Shown here: positions 8,174 through 18,326 of the stretch, one piece after another
Layout: each line of letters begins with the position of its first letter
Position numbering within the stretch: position 1 is the first letter of the stretch
Source of the DNA: Arthrobacter oryzae
Lineage (GTDB): Bacteria > Actinomycetota > Actinomycetes > Actinomycetales > Micrococcaceae
DNA: 64,000 nt
Direction: 5' to 3'
NCBI RefSeq assembly: GCF_030812315.1
Contig: NZ_JAUSSM010000003.1
Coordinates: forward strand, 1-64,000
Translations under genes and position numbers: made by a program
The notes under the pieces: model-generated
The model's database searches: none
The model's input: only the letters and a program-made list of their open reading frames with translations
What the model was told of the DNA's origin: nothing

Positions 8174-8236
8174 CGACGACGGCGGGCGCCCGGCCCGGCC
8201 CCGTACGGAACCGCATTGCCGGCCACCCGCCGTCGT
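8174..8236. repeat. Family C inverted repeat downstream of the MFS gene
   Basis: CGACGACGGCGGG at 8174-8186 and CCCGCCGTCGT at 8226-8236 are inverted copies of the family C core separated by about 40 bases. The element lies just past the 3' end of the MFS gene and may help terminate it. Confidence 0.5.
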
Positions 8237-8264
8237 ACTCTTCGGGACCGTCTGCTCCTGGACG

Positions 8265-9659
8265 CTAGGCGTCCACGAGGTCCTTGTCCTTGTCGTCATC
8301 CTTGCTGGACTGCGGCCAGGCGTCGCCCTGTTCGCGGTCCAGGTGCGTGGCCTTCTTGTTCCGCAGCGCGAAGACGTAGACCACCAGCGAGATGGCGATG
8401 GCGACCGTGACGTAGGTGAAGAACAGGTCCACCCGCTCGGCCTTCTGGAAGGCCGCGCCGAGCAGCGGAACCGTGCCGCCGAAGAGTGAGTTGGCAATCG
8501 CGTAGCCCAGCCCCACCCCGAGGGCACGGATGGAAGCCGGGAACAGCTCGGCTTTCACGAGGGCGTTGATGGAGGTGTAGCCGCCAACGATTAGGAGGCC
8601 GCCCATCATGAGCAGGAACGCGGTGAACGGGTCCTTGGTGTTGGACAGGGTGGAAAGCAGCGGCCAGGTGAAAAGGACGCCGGTGATGCCGAACCACAGC
8701 AGAAGCGGCTTGCGGCCCACCTTGTCCGAGATCATGCCGTAGACGGGCTGGAGCAGCATGAAGATGAACAGTGCCCAGAAGTTGATCACCGAGGTGTCGG
8801 TCTTGGCGATGCCGGACGTATCGTTCATGAACTTCAGGATGAAGTTGGTGTAGGTGTAGAACGCCACAGTGCCACCGAGGGTGACGCCGATGCAGATCAG
8901 CAGCGGCTTCCAGTACTGGGTGAACAGCAGCTTCATGGTGCCCGGCTGGGCAACGCCGGCCACTGCCGGTACCTTCGCGGCCTCGACCTGCTCGGCGGAG
9001 ACGGTTTCCTCCATGGAGCGCCGCAGCCAGAGGACGACGAGTGCCGCCACGCCGCCGATGGCGAACGGGATACGCCAGCCCCACTCAGTCAGGTCGTCCT
9101 TGGGCATCACATTCTGCAGGATGACCAGTACCAGCAGGGCCATCATCTGGCCGCCGATCAGGGTGACGTACTGGAAGCTGGAGAAGAAGCCGCGGCGCTT
9201 GGACGTGGCGGCCTCGGACATGTAGGTGGCGCTGGTGCCGTATTCGCCGCCCACGGAGAAGCCCTGGACCAGGCGGATCAGGATCAGGAGCACCAAGGCC
9301 CAGACGCCGACCTGCTGTGTGGTGGGCAGGAGTGCGATGGCAAAGGAACCCGCGGACATGAGCGTCACGCTCAGCGTCAGCGCTGCCTTGCGACCCTTGC
9401 GGTCGGCGTACCGGCCGAAGAACCAGGCGCCGATGGGGCGCATCAGGAACGACGTCGAGAACACGGCCATCGCCTCAAGGCCGGCCTGCAGCTCGTCCTT
9501 GGAGTTGAAGAAGTGGGACTGGAAGTAGGCGGCGAAGACCGTGTAGACGTAGAGGTCGTACCATTCCACGAGGTTGCCGGCTGAGCCTTTGAGGATGTTG
9601 CTCACAGCCCGGCGGGTCTGGGCTGACTCACTCTGGATCTCGGTTTGCTGGGTGCTCAT
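8265..9659 (-). CDS. MFS transporter, metabolite:H+ symporter (MHS) family
   Basis: A 464-residue, 12-helix major facilitator carrier. VSNILKGSAGNLVEWYDLYVY is the MHS-subfamily opening, RPIGAWFFGRYADRKGRK is the loop 2-3 signature and LIRLVQGFSVGGEYGTSATYMSE is the helix 4-5 motif. MHS members take up dicarboxylates, alpha-ketoglutarate, shikimate or proline/betaine; the substrate here cannot be assigned. It diverges from a two-component operon (288-bp gap) that also encodes a TAXI binding protein, so it is a plausible regulatory target. AGGAAGGTTCAGCG before the ATG supplies the ribosome site. Confidence 0.9.
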   Translation of the reverse strand: MSTQQTEIQSESAQTRRAVSNILKGSAGNLVEWYDLYVYTVFAAYFQSHFFNSKDELQAGLEAMAVFSTSFLMRPIGAWFFGRYADRKGRKAALTLSVTLMSAGSFAIALLPTTQQVGVWALVLLILIRLVQGFSVGGEYGTSATYMSEAATSKRRGFFSSFQYVTLIGGQMMALLVLVILQNVMPKDDLTEWGWRIPFAIGGVAALVVLWLRRSMEETVSAEQVEAAKVPAVAGVAQPGTMKLLFTQYWKPLLICIGVTLGGTVAFYTYTNFILKFMNDTSGIAKTDTSVINFWALFIFMLLQPVYGMISDKVGRKPLLLWFGITGVLFTWPLLSTLSNTKDPFTAFLLMMGGLLIVGGYTSINALVKAELFPASIRALGVGLGYAIANSLFGGTVPLLGAAFQKAERVDLFFTYVTVAIAISLVVYVFALRNKKATHLDREQGDAWPQSSKDDDKDKDLVDA

Positions 9660-9825
9660 CGCTGAACCTTCCTGGCCGGGGTCGCCACGGGGCCCTGGCT
9701 AACTTTCGTGCTGTCCACGGCAACATTGCCCATGGTTCCTCCTCGACATCGACAGTCCCCAGAAAGCCGAGGACCCCATCCAAGCTATTCGTGATCCACC
9801 GCACAACCAACGCGGGAGGGGAAGT

Positions 9826-9842
9826 CCTAACACTTCCTTAGG
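9826..9842. promoter_or_regulatory. Inverted repeat in the MFS / response-regulator intergenic region
   Basis: CCTAA-cacttcc-TTAGG forms a 5-bp inverted repeat with a 7-bp centre, about 106 bp before the response-regulator start and 167 bp before the MFS start. It is a candidate site for the adjacent response regulator or a small hairpin. No other strong element was seen in 9660-9947. Confidence 0.25.
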
Positions 9843-9947
9843 TTTTGCCCCTGGGTTGCCCTGCAGGGCGGAAAATCGGTGGACGGGGTAATCTCCAAAG
9901 GCGGGCTGGGGAAGAAAACACCGCTCATACGGAACAGGAAACAGGCC

Positions 9948-10616
9948 ATGGATGTGCTCATCGTCGAGGACGACGACGCCATGGCGTCCGCCCTCGACGC
10001 GGCCGTGGTTTCCGCCGGGCACACGGCCTCCCGGGTTGCCCGCGGAGCTGACGCACTCCTGGAACACCGGCGCTCCGAGGTCATCCTGCTCGATCTGGGC
10101 CTTCCGGATATGGACGGCCTCGACGTCCTGCGCAAGCTTCGCCAGGTCACGCCCGTCCCGATCCTTATCCTCACAGCCCGCGACGACGAGCGCAGCGTGG
10201 TGCTTGGCCTGCGGTCCGGAGCCGATGACTACCTCGTCAAGCCGGTGAAACTCGTGGAGCTCCTCGCCCGCATCGAAGCCGTCACCCGGCGGGCAGGCCG
10301 CGCAAAGGACACCAAGCAGCGGACCATCGTGCTGGGCGAACTCGAGGTGGACCTCGAACGGCGTGTGGCCGCGATCGGTCCCAGGGTCCTGCCCCTGACC
10401 GCCACCGAATTCGACCTGCTCGCGCTCCTGGCAAGCCATGCAGGTTCGGTGGTCACCCGGGAGCAGATCCTGGATGCGCTGTGGGGCGATGCGTTCCTTG
10501 CCTCCTCGCGGTCCCTTGACGTGCACCTGACAGGCCTGCGGGCGAAGCTCCAGATGCCGGGCTTCATCATCAACGTCCGCGGCGTGGGCTACCGGGTCGA
10601 GGCGGGTCCTGCGTGA
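9948..10616 (+). CDS. OmpR-family response regulator (TctD-like)
   Basis: A 222-residue two-component regulator. The receiver domain has the acidic cluster EDDD (residues 7-10), the phosphorylation site Asp49 in VILLDLGLPDMDG, and Lys98 in DDYLVKPVKL. The C-terminal winged helix (LPLTATEFDLLALLASHAG...VVTREQILDALWG...SLDVHLTGLRAKL) binds DNA. The ATG at 9948 was chosen because it directly begins the receiver fold and is preceded by GGAACAGGAAACAGG. Its stop overlaps the kinase GTG start (GTGA). It probably controls the divergent MFS gene and its own operon. Confidence 0.93.
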   Translation: MDVLIVEDDDAMASALDAAVVSAGHTASRVARGADALLEHRRSEVILLDLGLPDMDGLDVLRKLRQVTPVPILILTARDDERSVVLGLRSGADDYLVKPVKLVELLARIEAVTRRAGRAKDTKQRTIVLGELEVDLERRVAAIGPRVLPLTATEFDLLALLASHAGSVVTREQILDALWGDAFLASSRSLDVHLTGLRAKLQMPGFIINVRGVGYRVEAGPA

Positions 10617-12049
10617 AGCTGCGTGTCCTCGGTATCCTGAGCGTCCTGTCCGTCCTCATCGTCATCTTCGCCTCCACCGCCATCCTGTCGTCGGCCAGCC
10701 GGGAGCTCACCCAGGAACTGCAGATCAACCGGGCTGCCGCCCTCAACCGCCTCGCGCAGGTGGCGTTCGACGCCGCGACGGACGGAGGAGACGCCACGCA
10801 GCTGCAGGCCGAGATGGACAGATACTCGGAACTGTATGGCGAGGGGGTCCTGATCCGGCTCCAGGCAGGCACGCTGCGCTCGGGCGGCCTGAGCGAGGAA
10901 CGGGCAGACGTCCGCGACGCGCTGGCCAGGGCGAACCTGAACCTCAACGACACCACGCTTGCTCCGCTTCAGCCCTTCGGAACCGGATCTGAGGTGATTT
11001 CACGCTCCTTCGGCAGCGCAAGCCAGGTTCTTGGCGAGGCGGTCCTGGAAGTCAACCTGGATGCGGCCCGGCAGAAGCTGCGGGAGCGGTGGCTCCTCGT
11101 CGGAGTGGCTGCGGCCGCCCTCGCAGCGGTGCTCCTCCTCGGCGCCGCCCGCGTAACCAGGTGGGTGCTGCGTCCTGTGCACCGCCTGAATTCGGCGGTA
11201 ACGGAGCTTGAGGCAACAGGCAGGACCGGCCGGCTCCCGGAGGACGGGCCACCGGAACTGCGGGAACTGAGCCGCTCCTTCACCAGAATGGCGCGGACGG
11301 TCAGTGCGAGTATCGACTCCCAGCGCCAGCTGATTGCCGACACCTCCCACCAGTTGCGCAATCCCGTGGGCGCCCTGCGGTTGAGGATCGACTTGCTGCA
11401 GCTTGAACTGCAAACAGCCCGGGAACACAAGGCCGCTGCCGGAGTGCAGGCGGAACTGGAACGTGTGGAAGAGATCCTGGACGGGGTCCTGAAGCTGGCC
11501 ACGGCCGAGCACCGGATCTTCGAAGACTCTGCCGGAGGGCCGTTGGGGACCCCTTCGCGCGGGCTCCCTGCCGCGGTTGATCCCTACCCTGTCCTGCAGG
11601 AAGAAACCGAACGGGCAGGACCTGCGGCACGGCGCAGCGGCTCACACATCCTGCTGGGCGATCCGCCGGACCCGGCGGTGCACATTGCCTGCAACGCCGC
11701 CGAACTGGCCCAGATGGTGGGGGAACTGATCAACAACGCCATCAAATACGCAGCCGGCGCCCGCATCTCGGTGGCAGTCCGGGTACGCCCGGACGCGGTC
11801 GCCGTCGAAATCTCCGACGACGGCCCCGGGCTTTCCGCTGAGGAACGGGCGGCTGCCACAAGCCGCTTCTGGCGTTCCCCTCAGCACCGGGAAATCCGCG
11901 GCAACGGCCTGGGCATGACGATTGTGGACAAACTGGCGGGAGCCAACGGGGGCAGCCTGCTGCTGGCGGAAGCCTCGCCGCACGGCCTGATCGCGAGCAT
12001 CGAGTTTCCGCGTGCCTTGGCCCAACTGGGTAAGGAGGGCCCTGTATGA
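10613..12049 (+). CDS. Sensor histidine kinase (TctE-like)
   Basis: A 478-residue membrane kinase. TM helix 1 is about residues 5-27 and TM helix 2 about 159-180, enclosing an extracytoplasmic sensor of about 130 residues. A HAMP-like linker follows, then the H-box with His246 (ADTSHQLRNPVG), the N-box ELINNAIKYA, the G1 box ISDDGPGL and G2 GNGLGMTIV. It starts with GTG inside the stop of the response-regulator gene and its stop overlaps the ATG of the TAXI protein gene. That coupling on both sides suggests sensor and binding protein are made in fixed ratio. Confidence 0.93.
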   Translation: MKLRVLGILSVLSVLIVIFASTAILSSASRELTQELQINRAAALNRLAQVAFDAATDGGDATQLQAEMDRYSELYGEGVLIRLQAGTLRSGGLSEERADVRDALARANLNLNDTTLAPLQPFGTGSEVISRSFGSASQVLGEAVLEVNLDAARQKLRERWLLVGVAAAALAAVLLLGAARVTRWVLRPVHRLNSAVTELEATGRTGRLPEDGPPELRELSRSFTRMARTVSASIDSQRQLIADTSHQLRNPVGALRLRIDLLQLELQTAREHKAAAGVQAELERVEEILDGVLKLATAEHRIFEDSAGGPLGTPSRGLPAAVDPYPVLQEETERAGPAARRSGSHILLGDPPDPAVHIACNAAELAQMVGELINNAIKYAAGARISVAVRVRPDAVAVEISDDGPGLSAEERAAATSRFWRSPQHREIRGNGLGMTIVDKLAGANGGSLLLAEASPHGLIASIEFPRALAQLGKEGPV

Positions 12050-13080
12050 CTGGTCTGACCTTCGCGGCCGGCGGCGACAATGGCCTTCCGCCGAGGCGGA
12101 CCGCCCTCAAGGCAGGGCTGGCTGCCGGGCTGGCGGGACTGCTTTTGCCGGCCCTCAGCGCCTGCACTCCCGAGGACCGTCCGGGCACGGTGACCGTGGC
12201 CGGGGGTGAGCCGGGAGGGTTCTACCTGGAGTTCGCCACGCTGCTGGCGGAGTCCCTCCAGCGCCATGGCGTAGCAGACCATGCGGTGCCACTGACTACC
12301 GGAGGAAGCCTGGACAACCTGGGGCGGCTGCTTACGGGCCAGGCCACGTTCGCCGTCGCGCTGGCCGATGCCGCGGCCCAGCAGCTGGAAGCACGCGGCA
12401 CGTCCGCCGCCGGAGTCACCGCCCTCGGAAGGGTGTACGAAAACTACGTCCACTGCATCGTACGGAAAGGCAGCGGCATCGGTGACCTCGCCGGACTGGC
12501 AGGCAGGACCGTGGCTGTCGGCGAGCCCGGCTCGGGGACCTCCTTGACCACTCCTCGACTGATCGAAGCTGCCGGGCTGGGCACCGCTGCCGTTGGCGCC
12601 GCCTCCGCTGCCGCCACCGAAGAGACAGTCAACGTGCTGAACCTCGGGCTCAACGATGGTCTGGCAGCCCTGCAGGACGGGTCAGTGGACGCCCTGTTCT
12701 GGTCCGGTGGCGTGCCTACGGCCGCAATCGCTGACAGCAACAAGGCGGCCGCCCTGGGATTCCTGGACCTCTCGGCGTTGATTCCGTCCATACGGACCCG
12801 TTATGGCCCCTACTACGACCGCGTGCTGATCCCTGAAGGCAGCTACGAGGGCATTCCGGCGGTCTGGACGGTGGGTGTGGCCAACCTCCTCTTGTGCCGG
12901 AACGACCTGGACGCGCGAACCGTAAAGAGGACCGTCGAACTGCTGGTGGGGCATGCCGAGGAACTAATCCCCCGCTCCAGTCTGGGGGTCCAGTTCCTGA
13001 GCCCGGAATCGCTGATCAACACTGCGGGGTTGCCGCTGCACCCGGCAGCCGCTGATGCCTACCGTGAACTCCACGGATAA
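12046..13080 (+). CDS. TAXI-family (TRAP-type) solute-binding lipoprotein
   Basis: A 344-residue periplasmic-type binding protein of the TAXI family: VTVAGGEPGGFYLEFATLLAESL, the TTGGSLDNLGRLLTGQATFAVALADAA block and LAGRTVAVGEPGSGTSLTTPRL are family features. The N-terminus PPRRTALKAG...LLLPALSAC combines a twin-arginine-like pair with a lipobox, so it is likely an exported lipoprotein. No TRAP membrane subunits are encoded nearby. Its ATG overlaps the kinase stop (ATGA), so it is more likely a sensory accessory delivering ligand to the kinase than part of a TRAP transporter (inference). Confidence 0.85.
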   Translation: MTGLTFAAGGDNGLPPRRTALKAGLAAGLAGLLLPALSACTPEDRPGTVTVAGGEPGGFYLEFATLLAESLQRHGVADHAVPLTTGGSLDNLGRLLTGQATFAVALADAAAQQLEARGTSAAGVTALGRVYENYVHCIVRKGSGIGDLAGLAGRTVAVGEPGSGTSLTTPRLIEAAGLGTAAVGAASAAATEETVNVLNLGLNDGLAALQDGSVDALFWSGGVPTAAIADSNKAAALGFLDLSALIPSIRTRYGPYYDRVLIPEGSYEGIPAVWTVGVANLLLCRNDLDARTVKRTVELLVGHAEELIPRSSLGVQFLSPESLINTAGLPLHPAAADAYRELHG

Positions 13081-13081
13081 C

Positions 13082-13175
13082 CGAACGCTCTCTCACTATT
13101 TGCACCAAAACCCGAAACGCTCCCTCACGTGTGAGAGAGCGTTTCGGGAAACACAGCAGGAAGTGAGAGAGCGTT
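13082..13175. repeat. Family A repeat cluster between convergent TAXI and ramB genes
   Basis: Four copies of CGCTCTCTCAC / GTGAGAGAGCG lie at 13085-13096, 13118-13128, 13131-13142 and 13163-13174. The middle pair forms a hairpin with 17 of 18 pairs (13111-13148) and a very short loop. The ramB stop codon (13175-13177) touches the last copy. It likely ends both convergent transcripts. Confidence 0.8.
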
Positions 13176-14662
13176 CAGCTCCCGGAGTGCGCCTGCAGGA
13201 ACGAATACACCTCGGTCTCGTCCACGCCCGGGAAAGCACCCGGAGGCATGGCGGCCAGCAGGTGGGAGTGCGCCCGGGCGGACGGCCAGGCGTTGCCCGC
13301 CCATTCCGACGTCAGCGAGGCAGGCGGACGGCGGCAGCAGTTCTCGTCAGGGCACGTGGACTTTGACCGCTCGGTGGTTTCCCGCCCGCGGAACCATTTC
13401 ACCTGCGCGTACGGCACTCCGACGGACAGGGAGAACTCACCGTTCGCCGAGCGCTCAGTCCGGGCCGTGCACCAGTACGTCCCCGCCGGGGTGTCCGTGT
13501 ATTGGTTGTACGCACTGAACTTGTCCGCCACGTCGAACACCATGCGGCTGGTCCAGTATTTGCACGACGGCTGGCCCTCGATGGCGCCGGTGTGGTCCTG
13601 CGGGAACGTCACGCCGTCGTTCTCGTAGGCCTTGTAGATGATGCCGCTCTTATGGGTCTTCTGGAAGTGGGTGCGGATGTCCAGGTGCTGGGTGGCGAGG
13701 TTGGTGAAGCGGTGGGCGGCCGTTTCATAGGACACGGCGAAGGCGTCCCGGACGTCCTCCACTGCGATTTCCTTGGCTTGCTTGGCCTTCTGGAGGAAAT
13801 CGACGGTGGCCTGCTCGGGCAGCATCAGCGCGGCCGCGAAGTAGTTCGTGGCCACGCGCTGCATCAGGAAATCCCCGTAATTGTTGGGGGTCTGGTGGCC
13901 GAGGACGTAGTGGCCGAGTGCCTGCAGGAGTACCGACCGGGGGTCGTGGTCCGAGCGCTGGTTCTGTGTCAGGTAAATTCGGTGGTTTTTGAGATCCGTC
14001 ACGGAACGGGTGGAATGCGGCAGGTCTCCCACATGGTGGAGGGTGAACCCGAGATGACCGGCAATGTCCGCGATGACGTGATGCGAAAGCGGACCGCTGG
14101 TGTGTCCCACCGAGGCCAGGACCTTCTGCGCCTCGGCCTCGTACTCCGGGAAGTAGTTGTTCCGCTCGCGCATCATGGCCCGCAGTTCAGCGTTGGCGCG
14201 GCGGGCTTCTTCGGGCGTCGCCACCTGCTCATTGAGTTTCCGCTCCAGCTCGTGCTGCAGGCCCACCATGGACTCCAAAACATCCATCGGGAGCCGCGAA
14301 CTGATGCGGATTTTCGGCAGGTTGAGGGACTCATAGATGGGGCTGCGCTGGTACCGTTCCAGCTCGATCTCCAGCGCCGCCCGCCGGTTTGGCGGCTCCG
14401 CCCCGAGCAGCTGGTCAATGGTCACGCTGAGTGCCGTTGCAAGCAGCTGAAGCAGCCCCAGCTTCGGTTCACGTTTACCGTTCTCGATCAGGCTCAGCTG
14501 GCTCGGCGCGGTCCCGACGGCGGCACTCAGGTCGTCGAGTGTCATGCCCGCCGCCTTGCGCAGGTGCCGCACGCGGCGGCCCAAGCTGATGACGTCCACC
14601 TCGGGGGCGCCAGGGGACGACGGCGGGGTGGCCGCTTTGCGGTTCCAGCTTGTAGGGGACAT
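13175..14662 (-). CDS. ramB: RamB-type transcriptional regulator of acetate/glyoxylate metabolism
   Basis: A 495-residue regulator with an N-terminal XRE helix-turn-helix (LGRRVRHLRKAAGMTLDDLSAA...SQLSLIENGKREP, about residues 26-66), a central ImmA/IrrE-like domain (LLQALGHYVLGHQ) and a C-terminal short-chain fatty acyl regulator domain with cysteine cluster CPDENCCRR. Corynebacterial and mycobacterial RamB proteins of this architecture control isocitrate lyase and acetate genes. Divergence from aceA strengthens the call. Upstream, TATGCT ends 6 bases before the ATG, and a 16-bp palindrome lies just behind it, consistent with a leaderless, autoregulated gene. Confidence 0.92.
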   Translation of the reverse strand: MSPTSWNRKAATPPSSPGAPEVDVISLGRRVRHLRKAAGMTLDDLSAAVGTAPSQLSLIENGKREPKLGLLQLLATALSVTIDQLLGAEPPNRRAALEIELERYQRSPIYESLNLPKIRISSRLPMDVLESMVGLQHELERKLNEQVATPEEARRANAELRAMMRERNNYFPEYEAEAQKVLASVGHTSGPLSHHVIADIAGHLGFTLHHVGDLPHSTRSVTDLKNHRIYLTQNQRSDHDPRSVLLQALGHYVLGHQTPNNYGDFLMQRVATNYFAAALMLPEQATVDFLQKAKQAKEIAVEDVRDAFAVSYETAAHRFTNLATQHLDIRTHFQKTHKSGIIYKAYENDGVTFPQDHTGAIEGQPSCKYWTSRMVFDVADKFSAYNQYTDTPAGTYWCTARTERSANGEFSLSVGVPYAQVKWFRGRETTERSKSTCPDENCCRRPPASLTSEWAGNAWPSARAHSHLLAAMPPGAFPGVDETEVYSFLQAHSGS

Positions 14663-14678
14663 TTATTGAGCATACGGG

Positions 14679-14694
14679 AAGAAGTGCACTTCTT
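14679..14694. promoter_or_regulatory. 16-bp palindrome, probable RamB operator
   Basis: AAGAAGTGCACTTCTT is a perfect palindrome 17 bp upstream of ramB and about 150 bp upstream of aceA. Its half AAAGTGC-like core recurs at 14724-14730 (GAAAGTGCTGAAAAG), on the aceA side. Corynebacterial RamB sites are also A/T-flanked TTTGC-type palindromes, so this is the best candidate operator for both genes. It overlaps the inferred ramB promoter spacer. Confidence 0.5.
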
Positions 14695-14843
14695 TCCATA
14701 GTTTTCATCTAGTAACCCTCTTGAAAGTGCTGAAAAGTAGATCTCACGGAAAGAAACACCGCACCGGTCCGGGCCGGCCCCCACTGCAAAGGCGCAGGAC
14801 GGGGTCGGCCAGGACAACCCGGAGCACAAACAAGGAGACAAAG

Positions 14844-16175
14844 ATGACTGCAGCATTTGAGCCCACCCAGCAGACGCCCGAAGAGCAGGCCGCCGCACTG
14901 GAGCTCGAGTGGGCCGCCAACCCCCGCTGGGAAGGTGTGACCCGTGACTACAAGGCAACGGACGTCGTCCGACTCCGCGGCCGCGTCTCCGAAGAACACA
15001 CCCTCGCCCGCCGCGGCTCCGAGAAGCTGTGGAAGCAGCTGACCGAAGAGCACAAGGAAGGCAAGTACACCAACGCCCTGGGCGCCCTCACCGGCAACCA
15101 GGCCGTGCAGCAGGTCAAGGCCGGCCTCCGCGCCATCTACCTGTCCGGCTGGCAGGTTGCCGCCGACGCCAACAACTCAGGCCACACGTACCCGGACCAG
15201 TCGCTGTACCCGGCCAACTCGGTTCCCACCGTGGTCCGCCGCATCAACAACGCCCTTCTCCGCGCCGACCAGATCGAATTCTCCGAGGGCGTCCAGACCG
15301 TCGAGGACTGGATGGTGCCGATCATTGCCGACGCCGAGGCAGGCTTCGGCGGACCGCTGAACGCCTACGAGCTCATGAAATCCATGATCCAGGCCGGCGC
15401 CTCGGGCGTTCACTGGGAGGACCAGCTCGCTTCGGAGAAGAAGTGCGGCCACCTCGGCGGCAAGGTGCTGATCCCCACCCAGCAGCACGTCCGCACCCTG
15501 AACGCGGCCCGCCTGGCCGCCGACGTCGCCGGCACCCCGTCGGTGGTCATCGCCCGCACCGACGCCGAGGCAGCAACCCTGATCACCTCCGACGTCGACG
15601 AGCGCGACCAGGAATTCATCCTCCGCGAAGGGGGCCAGCCGGTCCGCACCGCTGAGGGCTTCTACAAGGTCCGCAACGGCATCGAACCCTGCATCGCCCG
15701 CGCCAAGGCCTACGCCCCGTACTCCGACCTCATCTGGATGGAAACGGGCACCCCGGACCTCGAACTGGCCCGCAAGTTCGCCGAGGCCGTCAAGGCCGAG
15801 TTCCCGGACCAGATGCTCTCCTACAACTGCTCGCCGTCGTTCAACTGGCGCAAGCACCTGGACGACGCCACCATCGCCAAGTTCCAGCGTGAACTCGGCG
15901 CCATGGGTTTCACCTTCCAGTTCATCACCCTGGCCGGCTTCCACGCCCTGAACTACTCGATGTTCGATCTCGCCCACGGTTACGCCCGTGAAGGCATGAG
16001 CGCCTACGTCGAGCTCCAGGAAAAGGAATTCGCCTCCGAGTCCCGCGGCTACACCGCGACCAAGCACCAGCGCGAAGTCGGCACCGGCTACTTCGACGAC
16101 ATCGCCACTGCGCTCAACCCGAACGCATCCACCCTCGCCCTGGTCGGATCGACCGAAGAGGGCCAGTTCCACTAA
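14844..16175 (+). CDS. aceA: Isocitrate lyase
   Basis: A 443-residue isocitrate lyase that splits isocitrate to glyoxylate and succinate, the first glyoxylate-shunt step. The catalytic signature [14 protein letters not shown] contains the essential Cys201. [32 protein letters not shown] and [14 protein letters not shown] are conserved substrate and Mg sites. Length is normal for the AceA class. The start at 14844 (MTAAFEP) has AAGGAGACAAAG upstream; an upstream in-frame ATG at 14721 gives a basic leader unlike the family. It diverges from ramB and is followed by aceB. Confidence 0.97.
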   Translation: MTAAFEPTQQTPEEQAAALELEWAANPRWEGVTRDYKATDVVRLRGRVSEEHTLARRGSEKLWKQLTEEHKEGKYTNALGALTGNQAVQQVKAGLRAIYLSGWQVAADANNSGHTYPDQSLYPANSVPTVVRRINNALLRADQIEFSEGVQTVEDWMVPIIADAEAGFGGPLNAYELMKSMIQAGASGVHWEDQLASEKKCGHLGGKVLIPTQQHVRTLNAARLAADVAGTPSVVIARTDAEAATLITSDVDERDQEFILREGGQPVRTAEGFYKVRNGIEPCIARAKAYAPYSDLIWMETGTPDLELARKFAEAVKAEFPDQMLSYNCSPSFNWRKHLDDATIAKFQRELGAMGFTFQFITLAGFHALNYSMFDLAHGYAREGMSAYVELQEKEFASESRGYTATKHQREVGTGYFDDIATALNPNASTLALVGSTEEGQFH

Positions 16176-16183
16176 CACTTCCG

Positions 16184-16362
16184 ACGGCGGGCCTTATGTC
16201 CGTCGGCCTTCGGACCGGCAATGCTCTGCCTGCTATCCCCATGCCCGCCCCATGACCTCGTAGAACTCGGTCGGGGGCGGGCACAGGGCCCCTTTACGCA
16301 GGCTGTCGCATCACCGGCTCCTTCGGCCTCGTGCGGATCTCACCTAATGTCACCGCCCGCCG
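16184..16362. other. aceA-aceB intergenic region with dispersed family C cores
   Basis: The 223-bp gap (16176-16398) holds CCGACGGCGGG at 16183-16193, a small GACGGCGGGCC / GTCCGTCGGCC-type fold just after aceA, and an inverted CCCGCCGTCG at 16347-16356 close to aceB. This fits a partial terminator after aceA plus an mRNA fold. I see no convincing promoter for aceB, which could be read through from aceA. Confidence 0.35.
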
Positions 16363-16398
16363 TCGAACTTCCCTTCTTGCTTTTAAGGAGCAATCGAA

Positions 16399-18072
<1,674 letters not shown>

Positions 18073-18164
18073 GAATCCCAAAGTTTCCGCTTGCCGGGCG
18101 GCCACGCCCTCCGCAACAGGCACCCCGAAATCCGGGGCGGCCGCCCGGCAGCGGAACCACCATT

Positions 18165-18222
18165 AAGCGCGAACGGACAGTTGAGGACCTTGGCTGAGGG
18201 CCTCAACTGTCCGTTCGCGCTT
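18165..18222. terminator. 22-bp hairpin with U-run (family B repeat)
   Basis: Positions 18165-18186 and 18201-18222 are perfect reverse complements around a 14-base loop, followed by six T (18221-18226). This is a strong rho-independent terminator for aceB on the plus strand; the AA-start arm also gives a weaker terminator for the convergent MFS gene. Confidence 0.75.
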
Positions 18223-18285
18223 TTTTGTGGGGGCTTATGTGTCCGTTCGCGCTTTTTTGTGGGGGCTTATGTGTCCGTTCGCGCT
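18208..18285. repeat. Family B tandem repeat, 32-bp period
   Basis: TGTCCGTTCGCGCT begins at 18208, 18240 and 18272, an exact 32-bp period, with TTTTTTGTGGGGGCTTATG completing the first two units and the third truncated. The inverted partner is in the hairpin arm at 18167-18180. The same core recurs at 37607-37755. The period equals that of family A at 4075-4170. Confidence 0.8.
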
Positions 18286-18326
18286 GGGAGTTCCGGGGCG
18301 GGGAAGTACGACGACGGCGGGACGCG

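Noticed and set aside
13502..14701. 399-codon open frame antisense to ramB
   Set aside because: It covers the conserved RamB domains on the other strand and has no homology I recognise.
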